Source: Psychroserpens sp. SPM9 (GTDB lineage: Bacteria > Bacteroidota > Bacteroidia > Flavobacteriales > Flavobacteriaceae). Taken from it: 64,000 bases of DNA. Within the stretch, counting starts at the first letter, position 1, and each line of letters begins with the position of its first letter. The position numbers were made by a program, and so were the translations under genes. Location: contig NZ_JANZNR010000002.1 of the NCBI RefSeq assembly GCF_025153525.1, positions 434,001-498,000 on the forward strand. The letters are read 5' to 3'. The notes below the pieces were generated by a model. That model was not told the origin of the DNA, ran no database searches, and was given only the letters and a program-made list of their open reading frames with translations. Positions 42,457 through 51,607 of the stretch are shown here, piece after piece.

Positions 42457-43968
42457 TTAAGCGATTGCCATCAATTGATCGATGCGCTGTAAGGTTTCAT
42501 CTTTTCCAATCATATAAATAATATCAAACACGTCGGGTCCTTGTAATGCACCAACCAATGCTAAGCGCAATGGCATCATGACTTTACCAAAACCAATCTC
42601 GTTTGAGGTAATCCAGCCTTTAACTGTATTTTGAAGGTGTTCTACAGTAAAATCTTCTACACCATTAATGAGTTCCTTAACGCTGGTTAAAACAGTTACT
42701 GTATCGTCTTTAATAGCTTTTTTTGTCGCTTTTTCATCATATTCTGAAGGCGCAACAAAAAAGAAATGGCTCAACGCCCAAAAATCACTAACAAATGTGG
42801 CACGTTCTTTAATTAAAGCAACAACCATTTCGATATACTGACTATCAATTTCAGCTAATTCAGGTTTTGAATTCTGAAATGCGACGGCTAAATCATAATT
42901 GTCTTGCGTTTGCATGTAATGATGGTTAAACCACTTGATTTTATCAGGATCAAAACGAGCACCAGCTTTATTAACGCGCTCTAATTCGAAAGCATTGACT
43001 AATTCTTCTAGACTAAAAATTTCTTGTTCGGTTCCAGGATTCCAACCTAAAAAGGCTAAGAAATTTACCATAGCTTTAGAAAAATAACCATCTTCTTTAT
43101 AACCTCTAGAAATGTCTCCAGTTTTAGGATCTGTCCATTTCAAAGGAAATACAGGAAAGCCTAATTTATCACCATCACGTTTGCTGAGTTTTCCTTTTCC
43201 TGTCGGTTTTAAAATAAGCGGCAAGTGTGCAAACTGAGGCGCTTCCCAACCAAACGCAGTATACAGTTGATAGTGTAATGCTAAACTCGGCAACCACTCT
43301 TCACCACGAATAACGTGAGAAATTTCCATTAAATGATCATCTACAATATTCGCCAAATGATAGGTTGGCATTCCGTCACTTTTAAACAGCACTTTATCAT
43401 CTAAAATATTGGTATCAATTTTTATAGCACCACGAATTATATCCTTAAGATGCAAGGTCTCGTCTTGAGGTGATTTAAAACGAATAACATAATCTTCTCC
43501 AGCTTCTATCTTGGCTTTTGTTTCAGCTTCAGAAAGCGATAAAGAGTTACTCAATTTGAGTCGGTTATGCCAATTGTAGATAAATGTTTTTCCTTTAGCT
43601 TCGTGATCTTTTCTGTGGAAATCTAAAGTTTCAGCAGTATCAAAAGCATAATAAGCATGACCTTTTTCAATGAGTTCATCGGCATATTGTTTGTATAAAT
43701 GCTTGCGTTCACTTTGACGGTAAGGACCAAATTTTTCATTCTTTCCAACACCTTCATCAAACGGAATTCCGCACCAGTTTAAGGATTCTACAATATAATC
43801 TTCGGCACCTTCAACATAGCGGTTCTGGTCTGTGTCTTCAATACGAAGCACGAAGGTTCCGTTGTATTTTTTAGCAAATAAGTAATTAAAAAGCGCTGTT
43901 CTAACACCTCCAATATGTAACGGTCCTGTTGGGCTTGGTGCAAATCGCACGCGAACGGGTTTGGTCAT
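42457..43968 (-). CDS. gltX: Glutamate--tRNA ligase
   Basis: 503 residues. The class I signatures are complete: PSPTGPLHIGGVRTALFNYLFA and KLSKRDG. The Glu-binding and anticodon-binding domains follow in normal order (GYFSKAMVNFLAFLGWNPG; IKWFNHHYMQ; VGALQGPDVFDII). It charges tRNA-Glu; together with the GlnRS in this window, this organism aminoacylates Gln directly. The gene is monocistronic and faces the barrel gene. Confidence 0.97.
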   Translation of the reverse strand: MTKPVRVRFAPSPTGPLHIGGVRTALFNYLFAKKYNGTFVLRIEDTDQNRYVEGAEDYIVESLNWCGIPFDEGVGKNEKFGPYRQSERKHLYKQYADELIEKGHAYYAFDTAETLDFHRKDHEAKGKTFIYNWHNRLKLSNSLSLSEAETKAKIEAGEDYVIRFKSPQDETLHLKDIIRGAIKIDTNILDDKVLFKSDGMPTYHLANIVDDHLMEISHVIRGEEWLPSLALHYQLYTAFGWEAPQFAHLPLILKPTGKGKLSKRDGDKLGFPVFPLKWTDPKTGDISRGYKEDGYFSKAMVNFLAFLGWNPGTEQEIFSLEELVNAFELERVNKAGARFDPDKIKWFNHHYMQTQDNYDLAVAFQNSKPELAEIDSQYIEMVVALIKERATFVSDFWALSHFFFVAPSEYDEKATKKAIKDDTVTVLTSVKELINGVEDFTVEHLQNTVKGWITSNEIGFGKVMMPLRLALVGALQGPDVFDIIYMIGKDETLQRIDQLMAIA

Positions 43969-44057
43969 TTTAAATGTTTTGAGGTTGCAAAGATAGAATA
44001 GCGTAGAAGAAAGAACAAAGAAAATACAATAAAGACGAAACGAGGTACTTTTCTTTC

Positions 44058-45116
44058 CTAATTGGTCCAGGTTTCTAAATGAATCATATCTCTGGGTACA
44101 CGCTTATTCATAATATGAAACCATAAAGGCGGTATCATCGCTAACACCATGGATGTTGGATAGCCGAAAGGCATTTGCGGACTCTCTTCATGACAATCTA
44201 AAATTTGATACTTTTTAGAGCTTTTATAATGGTGATCACTATGTCTTGTTAATTCGTAGAGTACAATTCGGCCAATGACATGATTAGAGTTCCATGAGTG
44301 AATTTCTTTAACGCGTTCGTAACGACCAGATTTAGTTTTCAATCGGAGTAATCCGTAATGTTCAATATAATTAACGGTTTCTAAGAGTAAAATCCCTACA
44401 ATTGCTGAACCTACAGCAAATATAAGTCCTGTAATTCCGAAGCTAAAGACCACCAATCCTAAATACGTCATTTGAAGCAAAACAAACCAAAACATGTCGT
44501 TTTTGACTGAAAAGAAGCCTTTTTTGTTGTTTTTTAATAGTTTTTCTTGAATTTCCCATGCTTTTGCATATTGCCGAAAAACAGAGGTGAACCAAAAAGA
44601 GTAGACACTTTGATTGTATCTAGCCGTAGCAGGATCTTCTGGAGTTGCCGCATGTAAATGATGACCAAAATTGTGTTCGATATAAAAATGCATATAAAGC
44701 GAAGGCAGGAGCAAGGCTTTACCAATAAAACGTTCGTTTGTATGTTGTCGGTGACCTAGTTCGTGCGCTACGTTTATACCATTCACACCCAAAACGATAC
44801 CTACGGAAATAATCATTCCTACCAATTCGTAAGTTTCAATGGTTTTGGTAGTTGCCTCGTATAATCCAAAGAACAAGATGCCAAAAACCACAGGAATATT
44901 GAGGTATAATAACCAGTCAAATAGCTGTTTTTTTAGCTTGCTTTCAACCGCATCCTGAGATAAGTTTTCGGTATCTACAGGCAATAGGAGTTCTAAAACA
45001 GGAAGGATAACAAAAGCATATAAAGGCGCAAGAAATACCAGAGAACCTTTAAAATAGAGTCCGAAGCATGTCACAAACGGAATTGAAAAAGCGGTAAGGT
45101 ATTTAAGGTCTTTCAT
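44058..45116 (-). CDS. AlkB-like membrane di-iron alkane/fatty-acid hydroxylase
   Basis: 352 residues. Its membrane segments carry the histidine boxes of the integral-membrane hydroxylase/desaturase family: HELGHRQH, HNFGHHLH and LTRHSDHH, with the AlkB-type NYIEHYGLLR segment between. This is closer to alkane 1-monooxygenase than to acyl desaturases. It would place a terminal hydroxyl on an alkyl chain using a rubredoxin partner, which is not in this window. It stands alone on the minus strand. Confidence 0.86.
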   Translation of the reverse strand: MKDLKYLTAFSIPFVTCFGLYFKGSLVFLAPLYAFVILPVLELLLPVDTENLSQDAVESKLKKQLFDWLLYLNIPVVFGILFFGLYEATTKTIETYELVGMIISVGIVLGVNGINVAHELGHRQHTNERFIGKALLLPSLYMHFYIEHNFGHHLHAATPEDPATARYNQSVYSFWFTSVFRQYAKAWEIQEKLLKNNKKGFFSVKNDMFWFVLLQMTYLGLVVFSFGITGLIFAVGSAIVGILLLETVNYIEHYGLLRLKTKSGRYERVKEIHSWNSNHVIGRIVLYELTRHSDHHYKSSKKYQILDCHEESPQMPFGYPTSMVLAMIPPLWFHIMNKRVPRDMIHLETWTN

Positions 45117-45235
45117 AAAATGAGTGCTTAAAATGGTCTAAAATTTAACGCAACTCCTCGAAATTAACAGAATCTTACCAAATTTAAGCAATTACAGATG
45201 AAAATAAATTCTATATTAGTGAGTTAATAAGATAT

Positions 45236-48200
45236 ATGGCGAATAATTTTAAACAAATACAGGGCAAGTTAGAGCAGTTTATCAAGCGGTACTATACCAA
45301 TGAATTGCTGAAAGGCGTTATTTTATTTTTTGCCATCGGATTATTGTATTTGATTGCCACCTTGCTCATTGAATATTTTTTATGGCTGAATCCTACAGCC
45401 AGAACCATTTTGTTCTGGGTTTTTATTGGAGTAGAACTGGCTTTATTTGCAAAGTTCATTGCCTTTCCATTGGCTAAATTATTCAAATTACAAAAAGGCA
45501 TCAACTACGAAGACGCTTCACAAATTATAGGGAATCACTTTCCTGAAGTCAATGATAAATTACTCAATGTTCTTCAGTTAAATCAAACCCGTGAGCAATC
45601 AGAACTTTTAGAAGCCAGCATCGAACAAAAATCTGCCGAATTAAGCCCAATTCCGTTCAAATTAGCCATCAATTTTAAAAAAAACGCCAAATATTTAAAG
45701 TATGCAGCCATCCCAGTTGCTATTTTGCTATTGTCATTTATAACAGGAAAAATCAATTGGTTTAGCGATAGCTATGAGCGTGTTGTCAATTATAAAACCG
45801 CCTACGAACCGCCAGCGCCATTTCAATTTTTTGTCGTTAATGAGGATTTAAAAGCCATAGAAAATAAAGATTTTAAAGTGACTGTGAACACAGCTGGAGA
45901 GCTCATCCCAGAAAATGCACAGATTCATTTTAACAACCAATCCTTTTTTATGCAGCAAAAGGCGCCTGGACAATTTGAGTATGTGTTTTCTCAACCTAAA
46001 GAAGCACTTACGTTTAGCTTGTCTGCCAATGATGTACTTTCAAAAAACTATACGCTTGATATTATCAAAGTACCTACTTTGGTGAATTTTGAAATGGTAC
46101 TGGATTATCCTGCTTACACCAAAAAACAAGATGAAGTTTTAAAAAGTACGGGAAGTTCTACCATTCCTGAAGGAACCAATGTGACCTGGAATGTCCTTAC
46201 AAAATCTACAGATGAGGTTGTGTTTTATTCCAAAGACACGGTTGTTTTTAAACCTGTTTCTGAAGGAAAATTCGAGGCGACAAAACGTATTTTTGCTAAT
46301 ACAGATTATAGTATCAGTACGAGTAATAAGCAACTAAAGGACTACGAAAATCTAGCCTTTTCAATTAATGTGATTAAAGATGCTTATCCTGAATTGGATG
46401 TCAAAATGGAAAAGGATTCTTTAGACAATCAAACCCTGTATTTTTTCGGGCAAGTTAGTGATGATTATGGGTTGAGCAAGTTGCAAATGGTGTACTATCC
46501 AAGCCATAACCCTGAAGCCAAATCTTATGAGGCAATGCCTGTTTCAAAATCAAATTTTGATGAGTTTGTAAGTGCGTTTCCAAATCAGTTAAACCTAGAA
46601 GCAGGAGTTGACTACGAATTGTATTTTCAGGTGTTTGATAATGATGCCTTACATCAATATAAAAGCTCAAAAAGTTCGGTGTTTAGTTACAGAAAGCTAA
46701 CTAAGGATGAAGAAGAGCAAAAGCAACTCGAAGAGCAGAATGAGACTATTAAAGACATCAGCAATACTTTTGATAAGCTTAAAGAACAAGATCAAGAGTT
46801 AAAAGAGTTTTCTAAAACTCAAAAAGAAAAGAAAGAGCTCAATTTTAATGACAAAAAGAAATTTGAGAATTTTATCAAACGTCAAAAAGAACAAGAGCAA
46901 TTAATGAAAAATTTCAACAAAAAGTTGAAAGAAAACATTGAAGAATTTCAAAATGAAGATAAGGAGGAAGATCAGTTTAAAGAAGATTTACAAAAGCGCT
47001 TAGAAGAAAATGAAGAGCAACTCAAAAAAGACGAAAAACTTTTAGAAGAGTTGGAGAAGATGAAAGATAAAATTAACAAAGAAGAGTTTACTCAGAAATT
47101 AGAACAGTTAGCGAAACAAAATAAAAATAAAGAGAAAAGCTTAAAGCAACTTTTAGAATTGACAAAGCGTTTTTATGTGGCTAAAAAGGCTGAAAAATTA
47201 CTCAAAGAATTAGAGCAGTTAGCTGAAGAACAAGAACAACTTTCAGAAGAAAAGAAAGAAAATAACACTAAAGAAGCTCAGGAGAAACTCAACGAAAAAT
47301 TTGAAGATTTCCAAAAGCAAATGGAAGATCTTGACAAAGAAAATCAAGAACTCAAAAAGCCTATGGAGTTGCCTCAGGATAAGCCCACAGAGGAATCTAT
47401 AAAACAAGATCAAAAAGAGGCTACAGATGCTTTAGAAGCGCAGAAAAAGCAAGATGAGCAAGAGCAGCAAGAACAAGGTGGCGACAAACCTGAAGAACAA
47501 GAACCAGGCGAAGAACCACAAGAAGGCGATAAGCCTCAAGGTCCACAACCTGACCAGCAAAAAGCGAAGCAAAAGCAAAAGCAAGCGGCAAAAAAAATGA
47601 AAGAGATGACGACCAAAATGTCTCAGGCAATGCAAATGGGAGGTGGTGAACAAATGCAGGAAGACATTGATGTGTTACGACAAATCTTAGATAACCTGGT
47701 GTTGTTTTCATTTGATCAGGAAAATTTAATGAATCAATTTAAAAGCATAGAAGTTAACCATAATGAATATGGAAAATTTTTGCGTAAACAGAGTAACTTA
47801 AGAGAGCATTTTGAACACATCGATGATAGTCTTTTCGCATTGTCTTTACGTCAACCTGCTATTTCTGAACAGGTCAATTCACAAATTACCAATGTGCTCT
47901 ACAATATAGATAAATCTTTAGGTCAATTATCTGAAAATCAAATATATCAAGGTATTTCTTCCCAACAGTATACCATTACAGCTACCAACGAATTAGCTAG
48001 TTTTTTGAGTGATGTTTTAGATAATATGAACATGCAAATGAATCCTTCAATGGGTCAAGGGCAAGGTCAGGGTCAACAATTACCAGACATTATTATGAGT
48101 CAGGAAGAACTCAATAAAAAGATGCAGGAAGGGATGAAAAAAGGAGAAGGACAAAAGCCCAAAGAAGGTGAAAATGGAGAAGAAGGCGAGGGGAAAGGTG

Positions 48201-48715
48201 AAAAAGATGGAGAAAATGGCGATTCCAAAGATGGTAAAGAAGGGAAGGAAGGTAAAGAAGGCCAACAACAAGGCGAGGGTGAAGGTCAAGGCGATAGCGA
48301 ACAAATAAACGGTGAACTTTATGAGATTTATCAACGTCAGCAACAATTGCGTCAGGCTTTAGAAAATAAACTTGGCGAGGAAGGTAAAAAAGGACCTGGC
48401 GGGCAATTACTTAAAAAGATGGAAGAGATTGAATTGGATTTAATCAATAAAGGGTTTACCAATCAAACACTTCAAAAGATGATGGATTTACAACATCAGC
48501 TACTGAAATTGGAAAATGCTACTTTTATGCAAGGTCAAGACAATAAACGTAAATCTGAAACCAATAATAAGGTATATGATAATAGCATTCCAAATCAAAT
48601 TCCTACCGCTAAAGAATATTTCAATACTACTGAAATTTTAAACCGACAAGCATTACCTTTGCAACAGGTTTATAAAAAGAAAGTTCAAGAGTATTTTAAG
48701 AAAGTTAATGATTAA
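45236..48715 (+). CDS. DUF4175 large membrane protein with charged coiled coil
   Basis: 1159 residues. Two N-terminal membrane helices (GVILFFAIGLLYLIATLLI; ILFWVFIGVELALFAKF) and a third near 150 (AIPVAILLLSFITG) are followed by immunoglobulin-like beta domains and then a very long Glu/Lys/Gln-rich coiled coil (about 490-830). A Gly/Glu/Lys-rich low-complexity stretch (about 940-1030) and a C-terminal helical part follow. The family is typical of Bacteroidota; its role is not established. It overlaps ybeY by 8 bases, so the two are co-transcribed. Confidence 0.85.
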   Translation: MANNFKQIQGKLEQFIKRYYTNELLKGVILFFAIGLLYLIATLLIEYFLWLNPTARTILFWVFIGVELALFAKFIAFPLAKLFKLQKGINYEDASQIIGNHFPEVNDKLLNVLQLNQTREQSELLEASIEQKSAELSPIPFKLAINFKKNAKYLKYAAIPVAILLLSFITGKINWFSDSYERVVNYKTAYEPPAPFQFFVVNEDLKAIENKDFKVTVNTAGELIPENAQIHFNNQSFFMQQKAPGQFEYVFSQPKEALTFSLSANDVLSKNYTLDIIKVPTLVNFEMVLDYPAYTKKQDEVLKSTGSSTIPEGTNVTWNVLTKSTDEVVFYSKDTVVFKPVSEGKFEATKRIFANTDYSISTSNKQLKDYENLAFSINVIKDAYPELDVKMEKDSLDNQTLYFFGQVSDDYGLSKLQMVYYPSHNPEAKSYEAMPVSKSNFDEFVSAFPNQLNLEAGVDYELYFQVFDNDALHQYKSSKSSVFSYRKLTKDEEEQKQLEEQNETIKDISNTFDKLKEQDQELKEFSKTQKEKKELNFNDKKKFENFIKRQKEQEQLMKNFNKKLKENIEEFQNEDKEEDQFKEDLQKRLEENEEQLKKDEKLLEELEKMKDKINKEEFTQKLEQLAKQNKNKEKSLKQLLELTKRFYVAKKAEKLLKELEQLAEEQEQLSEEKKENNTKEAQEKLNEKFEDFQKQMEDLDKENQELKKPMELPQDKPTEESIKQDQKEATDALEAQKKQDEQEQQEQGGDKPEEQEPGEEPQEGDKPQGPQPDQQKAKQKQKQAAKKMKEMTTKMSQAMQMGGGEQMQEDIDVLRQILDNLVLFSFDQENLMNQFKSIEVNHNEYGKFLRKQSNLREHFEHIDDSLFALSLRQPAISEQVNSQITNVLYNIDKSLGQLSENQIYQGISSQQYTITATNELASFLSDVLDNMNMQMNPSMGQGQGQGQQLPDIIMSQEELNKKMQEGMKKGEGQKPKEGENGEEGEGKGEKDGENGDSKDGKEGKEGKEGQQQGEGEGQGDSEQINGELYEIYQRQQQLRQALENKLGEEGKKGPGGQLLKKMEEIELDLINKGFTNQTLQKMMDLQHQLLKLENATFMQGQDNKRKSETNNKVYDNSIPNQIPTAKEYFNTTEILNRQALPLQQVYKKKVQEYFKKVND

Positions 48716-49118
48716 TTTTAATTACGAAACCGATTTCAAATTAGAAGATGAAACGAAAGTTTCTAACTGGATTTCATCAGCCATTCTAAATGAAAATTGT
48801 AAAGAAGGTGAGCTCAATTATATCTTCTGCGACGACACGTATTTGCATCAATTAAATGTTGAATTCTTAAATCATGATACCTTAACAGATATTATTAGTT
48901 TCGATTATTCCGTAGGAAAAGAACTACATGGTGATATTTATATTTCTGTAGAACGTGTTGCTGATAATGCTAAAGATTTTCAAGTCCTTTTTAATGATGA
49001 ATTGCATCGCGTTATCATTCATGGCATTCTTCATTATTGTGGTTATAAAGATAAAACCGAAACCGATGCGAAGACCATGCGACTCAAGGAAGACTACTAT
49101 TTAAATACACTAAACTAG
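48708..49118 (+). CDS. ybeY: rRNA maturation endoribonuclease YbeY
   Basis: 136 residues. The zinc motif reads HGILHYCGYKDK: His105 and His109 are kept, but the third ligand position (His in HGxLHLxGYDH) is Asp115. I believe this is a normal variant in Bacteroidota. The middle of the protein has the family segment HDTLTDIISFDY. It trims 16S rRNA and takes part in ribosome quality control. It overlaps the DUF4175 gene and is followed by mnmG. Confidence 0.92.
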   Translation: MINFNYETDFKLEDETKVSNWISSAILNENCKEGELNYIFCDDTYLHQLNVEFLNHDTLTDIISFDYSVGKELHGDIYISVERVADNAKDFQVLFNDELHRVIIHGILHYCGYKDKTETDAKTMRLKEDYYLNTLN

Positions 49119-49136
49119 TATATTAGGATTTCGACG

Positions 49137-49144
49137 TATATTTG
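49137..49144 (+). promoter_or_regulatory. Putative -7 box of mnmG
   Basis: TATATTTG matches TAnnTTTG. A parS-like palindrome lies between this box and the start codon, within the presumed leader. Confidence 0.45.
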
Positions 49145-49169
49145 CAGACTGAAAAATTTAATTCTATAA

Positions 49170-49185
49170 TGTTCCACGTGGAACA
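49170..49185. other. parS-like centromere site 1
   Basis: TGTTCCACGTGGAACA is a perfect 16-bp palindrome. It matches the broadly conserved bacterial ParB site (TGTTTCACGTGAAACA) at 14 of 16 positions and keeps symmetry at the two that differ. A second copy is 2.37 kb away. No other site of this quality was seen in the window. Confidence 0.85.
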
Positions 49186-49197
49186 ATACAATATATT

Positions 49198-51069
49198 ATG
49201 TTCAACGATTTATATGATGTCATTGTTGTAGGCGCAGGTCACGCTGGAAGTGAAGCTGCTGCCGCTGCTGCTAATATGGGAAGCAAAACCTTATTGGTGA
49301 CAATGAATTTGCAAAACATTGCACAAATGTCTTGTAATCCTGCGATGGGAGGCATTGCTAAAGGACAAATTGTAAGGGAAATTGATGCTCTAGGAGGATA
49401 CAGTGGTATTGTAAGTGATACTTCGGCAATTCAATTTAAAATGTTGAACAAATCTAAAGGACCCGCTATGTGGAGTCCGAGAGTTCAAAGTGACCGTATG
49501 CGTTTTGCTGAAGACTGGCGATTGCTTTTAGAGCAAACTAAAAACTTAGACTTCTATCAGGAAATGGTGTCTGGATTGTTAGTTGAAAACCATAAGGTCG
49601 TTGGTGTGAAAACATCGCTCGGTTTGGAGATAAAAGCTAAAACAGTTGTTTTAACAAACGGAACATTTCTCAATGGCTTAATTCATATTGGCGATAAAAA
49701 TTTTGGAGGTGGACGCGCAGGAGAACGAGCAGCAACCGGAATTACCGAACAGCTTATTGACTTAGGTTTTGAATCTGGAAGAATGAAAACTGGAACGCCG
49801 CCACGAGTTGACGGTCGCTCATTAGATTATTCTAAAATGATTGAACAGCCTGGTGACGAACAACCCGATAAATTTTCATATTTAGAACATATCAAACCAC
49901 TCAAAGAACAACGCTCTTGTCATATGACTTATACGAGCCCTGAAGTTCATGATTTACTTCGTGAAGGTTTTGATCGTTCGCCAATGTTTAATGGGAGAAT
50001 TCAAAGTACTGGACCAAGATATTGTCCGTCTATAGAAGATAAGATCAATCGTTTTGCCGATAAAGATCGCCATCAATTATTTGTTGAACCCGAGGGATGG
50101 AATACCGTTGAGGTTTATGTCAACGGGTTTTCAACATCACTTCCGGAAGATGTTCAGTTTAAAGCTTTAAAATCTGTTGCAGGTTTCGAAAATGTGAAAT
50201 TCTTCAGACCAGGTTATGCGATTGAATACGATTATTTTCCGCCAACGCAATTAAAACATACTTTAGAAACGAAGCTGGTAGATGGTTTGTTTTTTGCTGG
50301 TCAAATTAATGGAACAACAGGTTATGAAGAAGCAGCCTCCCAAGGCTTGATGGCAGGAATTAATGCAGCTTTAAAAGTTCAAGAAAAAGATGAATTTATC
50401 CTCAAACGCAATGAAGCTTATATAGGTGTTTTAGTCGATGATTTAATTACAAAAGGCACTGAAGAACCTTATCGAATGTTTACTTCCAGAGCAGAATATA
50501 GAACCTTATTGCGTCAAGATAATGCAGATTTTAGATTAACGCCTAAGGGATACGATTTAGGTTTAGCAAGCGAAACGCGATTAAGACGTATGGAAGAAAA
50601 GCAAAAGGAATCTGATAATTTTGTACAGTTTTTTAGAGATACTAGTGTAAAACCTGAAGAAGTAAATCCTATTTTAGAATCTAAAAATTCATCTTTAGTT
50701 AAACAATCTGATAAGATGTTTAAGCTGTTTTCTAGACCTAATATTGCTACTGAAGATATGCGTAAAATTGAAGCAGTTGAGAACTATATTCAAGAGCATA
50801 ATCTAGATACTGAGGTTATAGAACAAACCGAAATTCAAATCAAATATTCTGGATATATTGAAAAAGAAAAAAATAATGCCGATAAATTGAATAGGCTAGA
50901 GGACGTGAAAATCCCAGCTAATTTTGATTATACAAAATTAAAATCGATGAGCACTGAAGCTATTCAAAAGTTGACAAAAATTCAGCCAGTGACTATTTCA
51001 CAAGCGTCTAGAATTTCTGGTGTCTCTCCTGCTGATGTTTCTGTTTTATTGGTGTATTTAGGAAGGTAA
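49198..51069 (+). CDS. mnmG: tRNA uridine-5-carboxymethylaminomethyl modification enzyme MnmG (GidA)
   Basis: 623 residues. The FAD-binding start (YDVIVVGAGHAGSEAAAAAA), the conserved MSCNPAMGGIAKGQIVREIDALGG (parts), the TGTPPRVDGRS segment and FAGQINGTTGYEEAASQG are all typical. With MnmE it modifies the wobble uridine of several tRNAs. mnmG (gidA) is often found near replication origins. A parS-like site lies in its leader and another after its partner gene; the next gene starts in a TAATG overlap with its stop. Confidence 0.97.
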   Translation: MFNDLYDVIVVGAGHAGSEAAAAAANMGSKTLLVTMNLQNIAQMSCNPAMGGIAKGQIVREIDALGGYSGIVSDTSAIQFKMLNKSKGPAMWSPRVQSDRMRFAEDWRLLLEQTKNLDFYQEMVSGLLVENHKVVGVKTSLGLEIKAKTVVLTNGTFLNGLIHIGDKNFGGGRAGERAATGITEQLIDLGFESGRMKTGTPPRVDGRSLDYSKMIEQPGDEQPDKFSYLEHIKPLKEQRSCHMTYTSPEVHDLLREGFDRSPMFNGRIQSTGPRYCPSIEDKINRFADKDRHQLFVEPEGWNTVEVYVNGFSTSLPEDVQFKALKSVAGFENVKFFRPGYAIEYDYFPPTQLKHTLETKLVDGLFFAGQINGTTGYEEAASQGLMAGINAALKVQEKDEFILKRNEAYIGVLVDDLITKGTEEPYRMFTSRAEYRTLLRQDNADFRLTPKGYDLGLASETRLRRMEEKQKESDNFVQFFRDTSVKPEEVNPILESKNSSLVKQSDKMFKLFSRPNIATEDMRKIEAVENYIQEHNLDTEVIEQTEIQIKYSGYIEKEKNNADKLNRLEDVKIPANFDYTKLKSMSTEAIQKLTKIQPVTISQASRISGVSPADVSVLLVYLGR

Positions 51070-51539
51070 TGGAGCGTATTGGTTTAAAACAAGAGATTCC
51101 ATTAAGGCAAAAAATTTCTATTAGTTCACCCTTAATCGTTCTTGGTATTATTTTTTTGAATGAGAGTGTTCTCGTTGGATGCTTAGTTATTTTATTTGGC
51201 TTACTGGTTTTTAGTATCAACTATGCCTTGGTTATACCTAAAAGTTTTTCAAACTATTACCTGATTAGAAGCTTTAATATTCCATTATTTAAAGTCAAAA
51301 AGACTTTGTTTTTTCCTGATTATATTTCACTGTTTCATCAATCATTCAGACAATCTAATAATGTTGGTTTTCGACCTAATATTCTAAGTGATAGTAGCTA
51401 CAAATTATACACGATAAAGTTGTTCCAAGAACACAAGAACAAGATTATATTTACATCAACTAATAAAGCAGATGTTTTAAATTACGGACAAGATTTAGCC
51501 CAACTTTTAGGAGTAGAATTGTATAATACCTTAGAATAG
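51069..51539 (+). CDS. Hypothetical membrane protein coupled to mnmG
   Basis: 156 residues. Two hydrophobic helices (SSPLIVLGIIFLNESVLVGCLVILFGLLVFSI in parts) are followed by a soluble C-terminal domain. The start codon overlaps the mnmG stop (TAATG), indicating coupled translation. The stop codon overlaps the first base of the second parS-like site. No family is recognised. Confidence 0.7.
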   Translation: MERIGLKQEIPLRQKISISSPLIVLGIIFLNESVLVGCLVILFGLLVFSINYALVIPKSFSNYYLIRSFNIPLFKVKKTLFFPDYISLFHQSFRQSNNVGFRPNILSDSSYKLYTIKLFQEHKNKIIFTSTNKADVLNYGQDLAQLLGVELYNTLE

Positions 51540-51553
51540 TTCCACGTGGAACA
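51538..51553. other. parS-like centromere site 2
   Basis: AGTTCCACGTGGAACA shares the 14-bp core GTTCCACGTGGAAC with site 1. It begins within the stop codon of the mnmG-coupled gene. Confidence 0.82.
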
Positions 51554-51607
51554 TGAGATAAAAGGCTCTAATTTTAACTGCTCTTAATATCGTTATGAAT
51601 TAATGTT

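Noticed and set aside
47400-47600. Tandem-repeat or CRISPR-like array
   Set aside because: The repetition is amino-acid bias (Gln/Glu/Lys codons) without a fixed repeat unit or spacers. No CRISPR array was seen anywhere in the window.
47421-48346. Long minus-strand open frames inside the DUF4175 gene
   Set aside because: They are mirror images of the Glu/Lys/Gln-rich low-complexity coding region.
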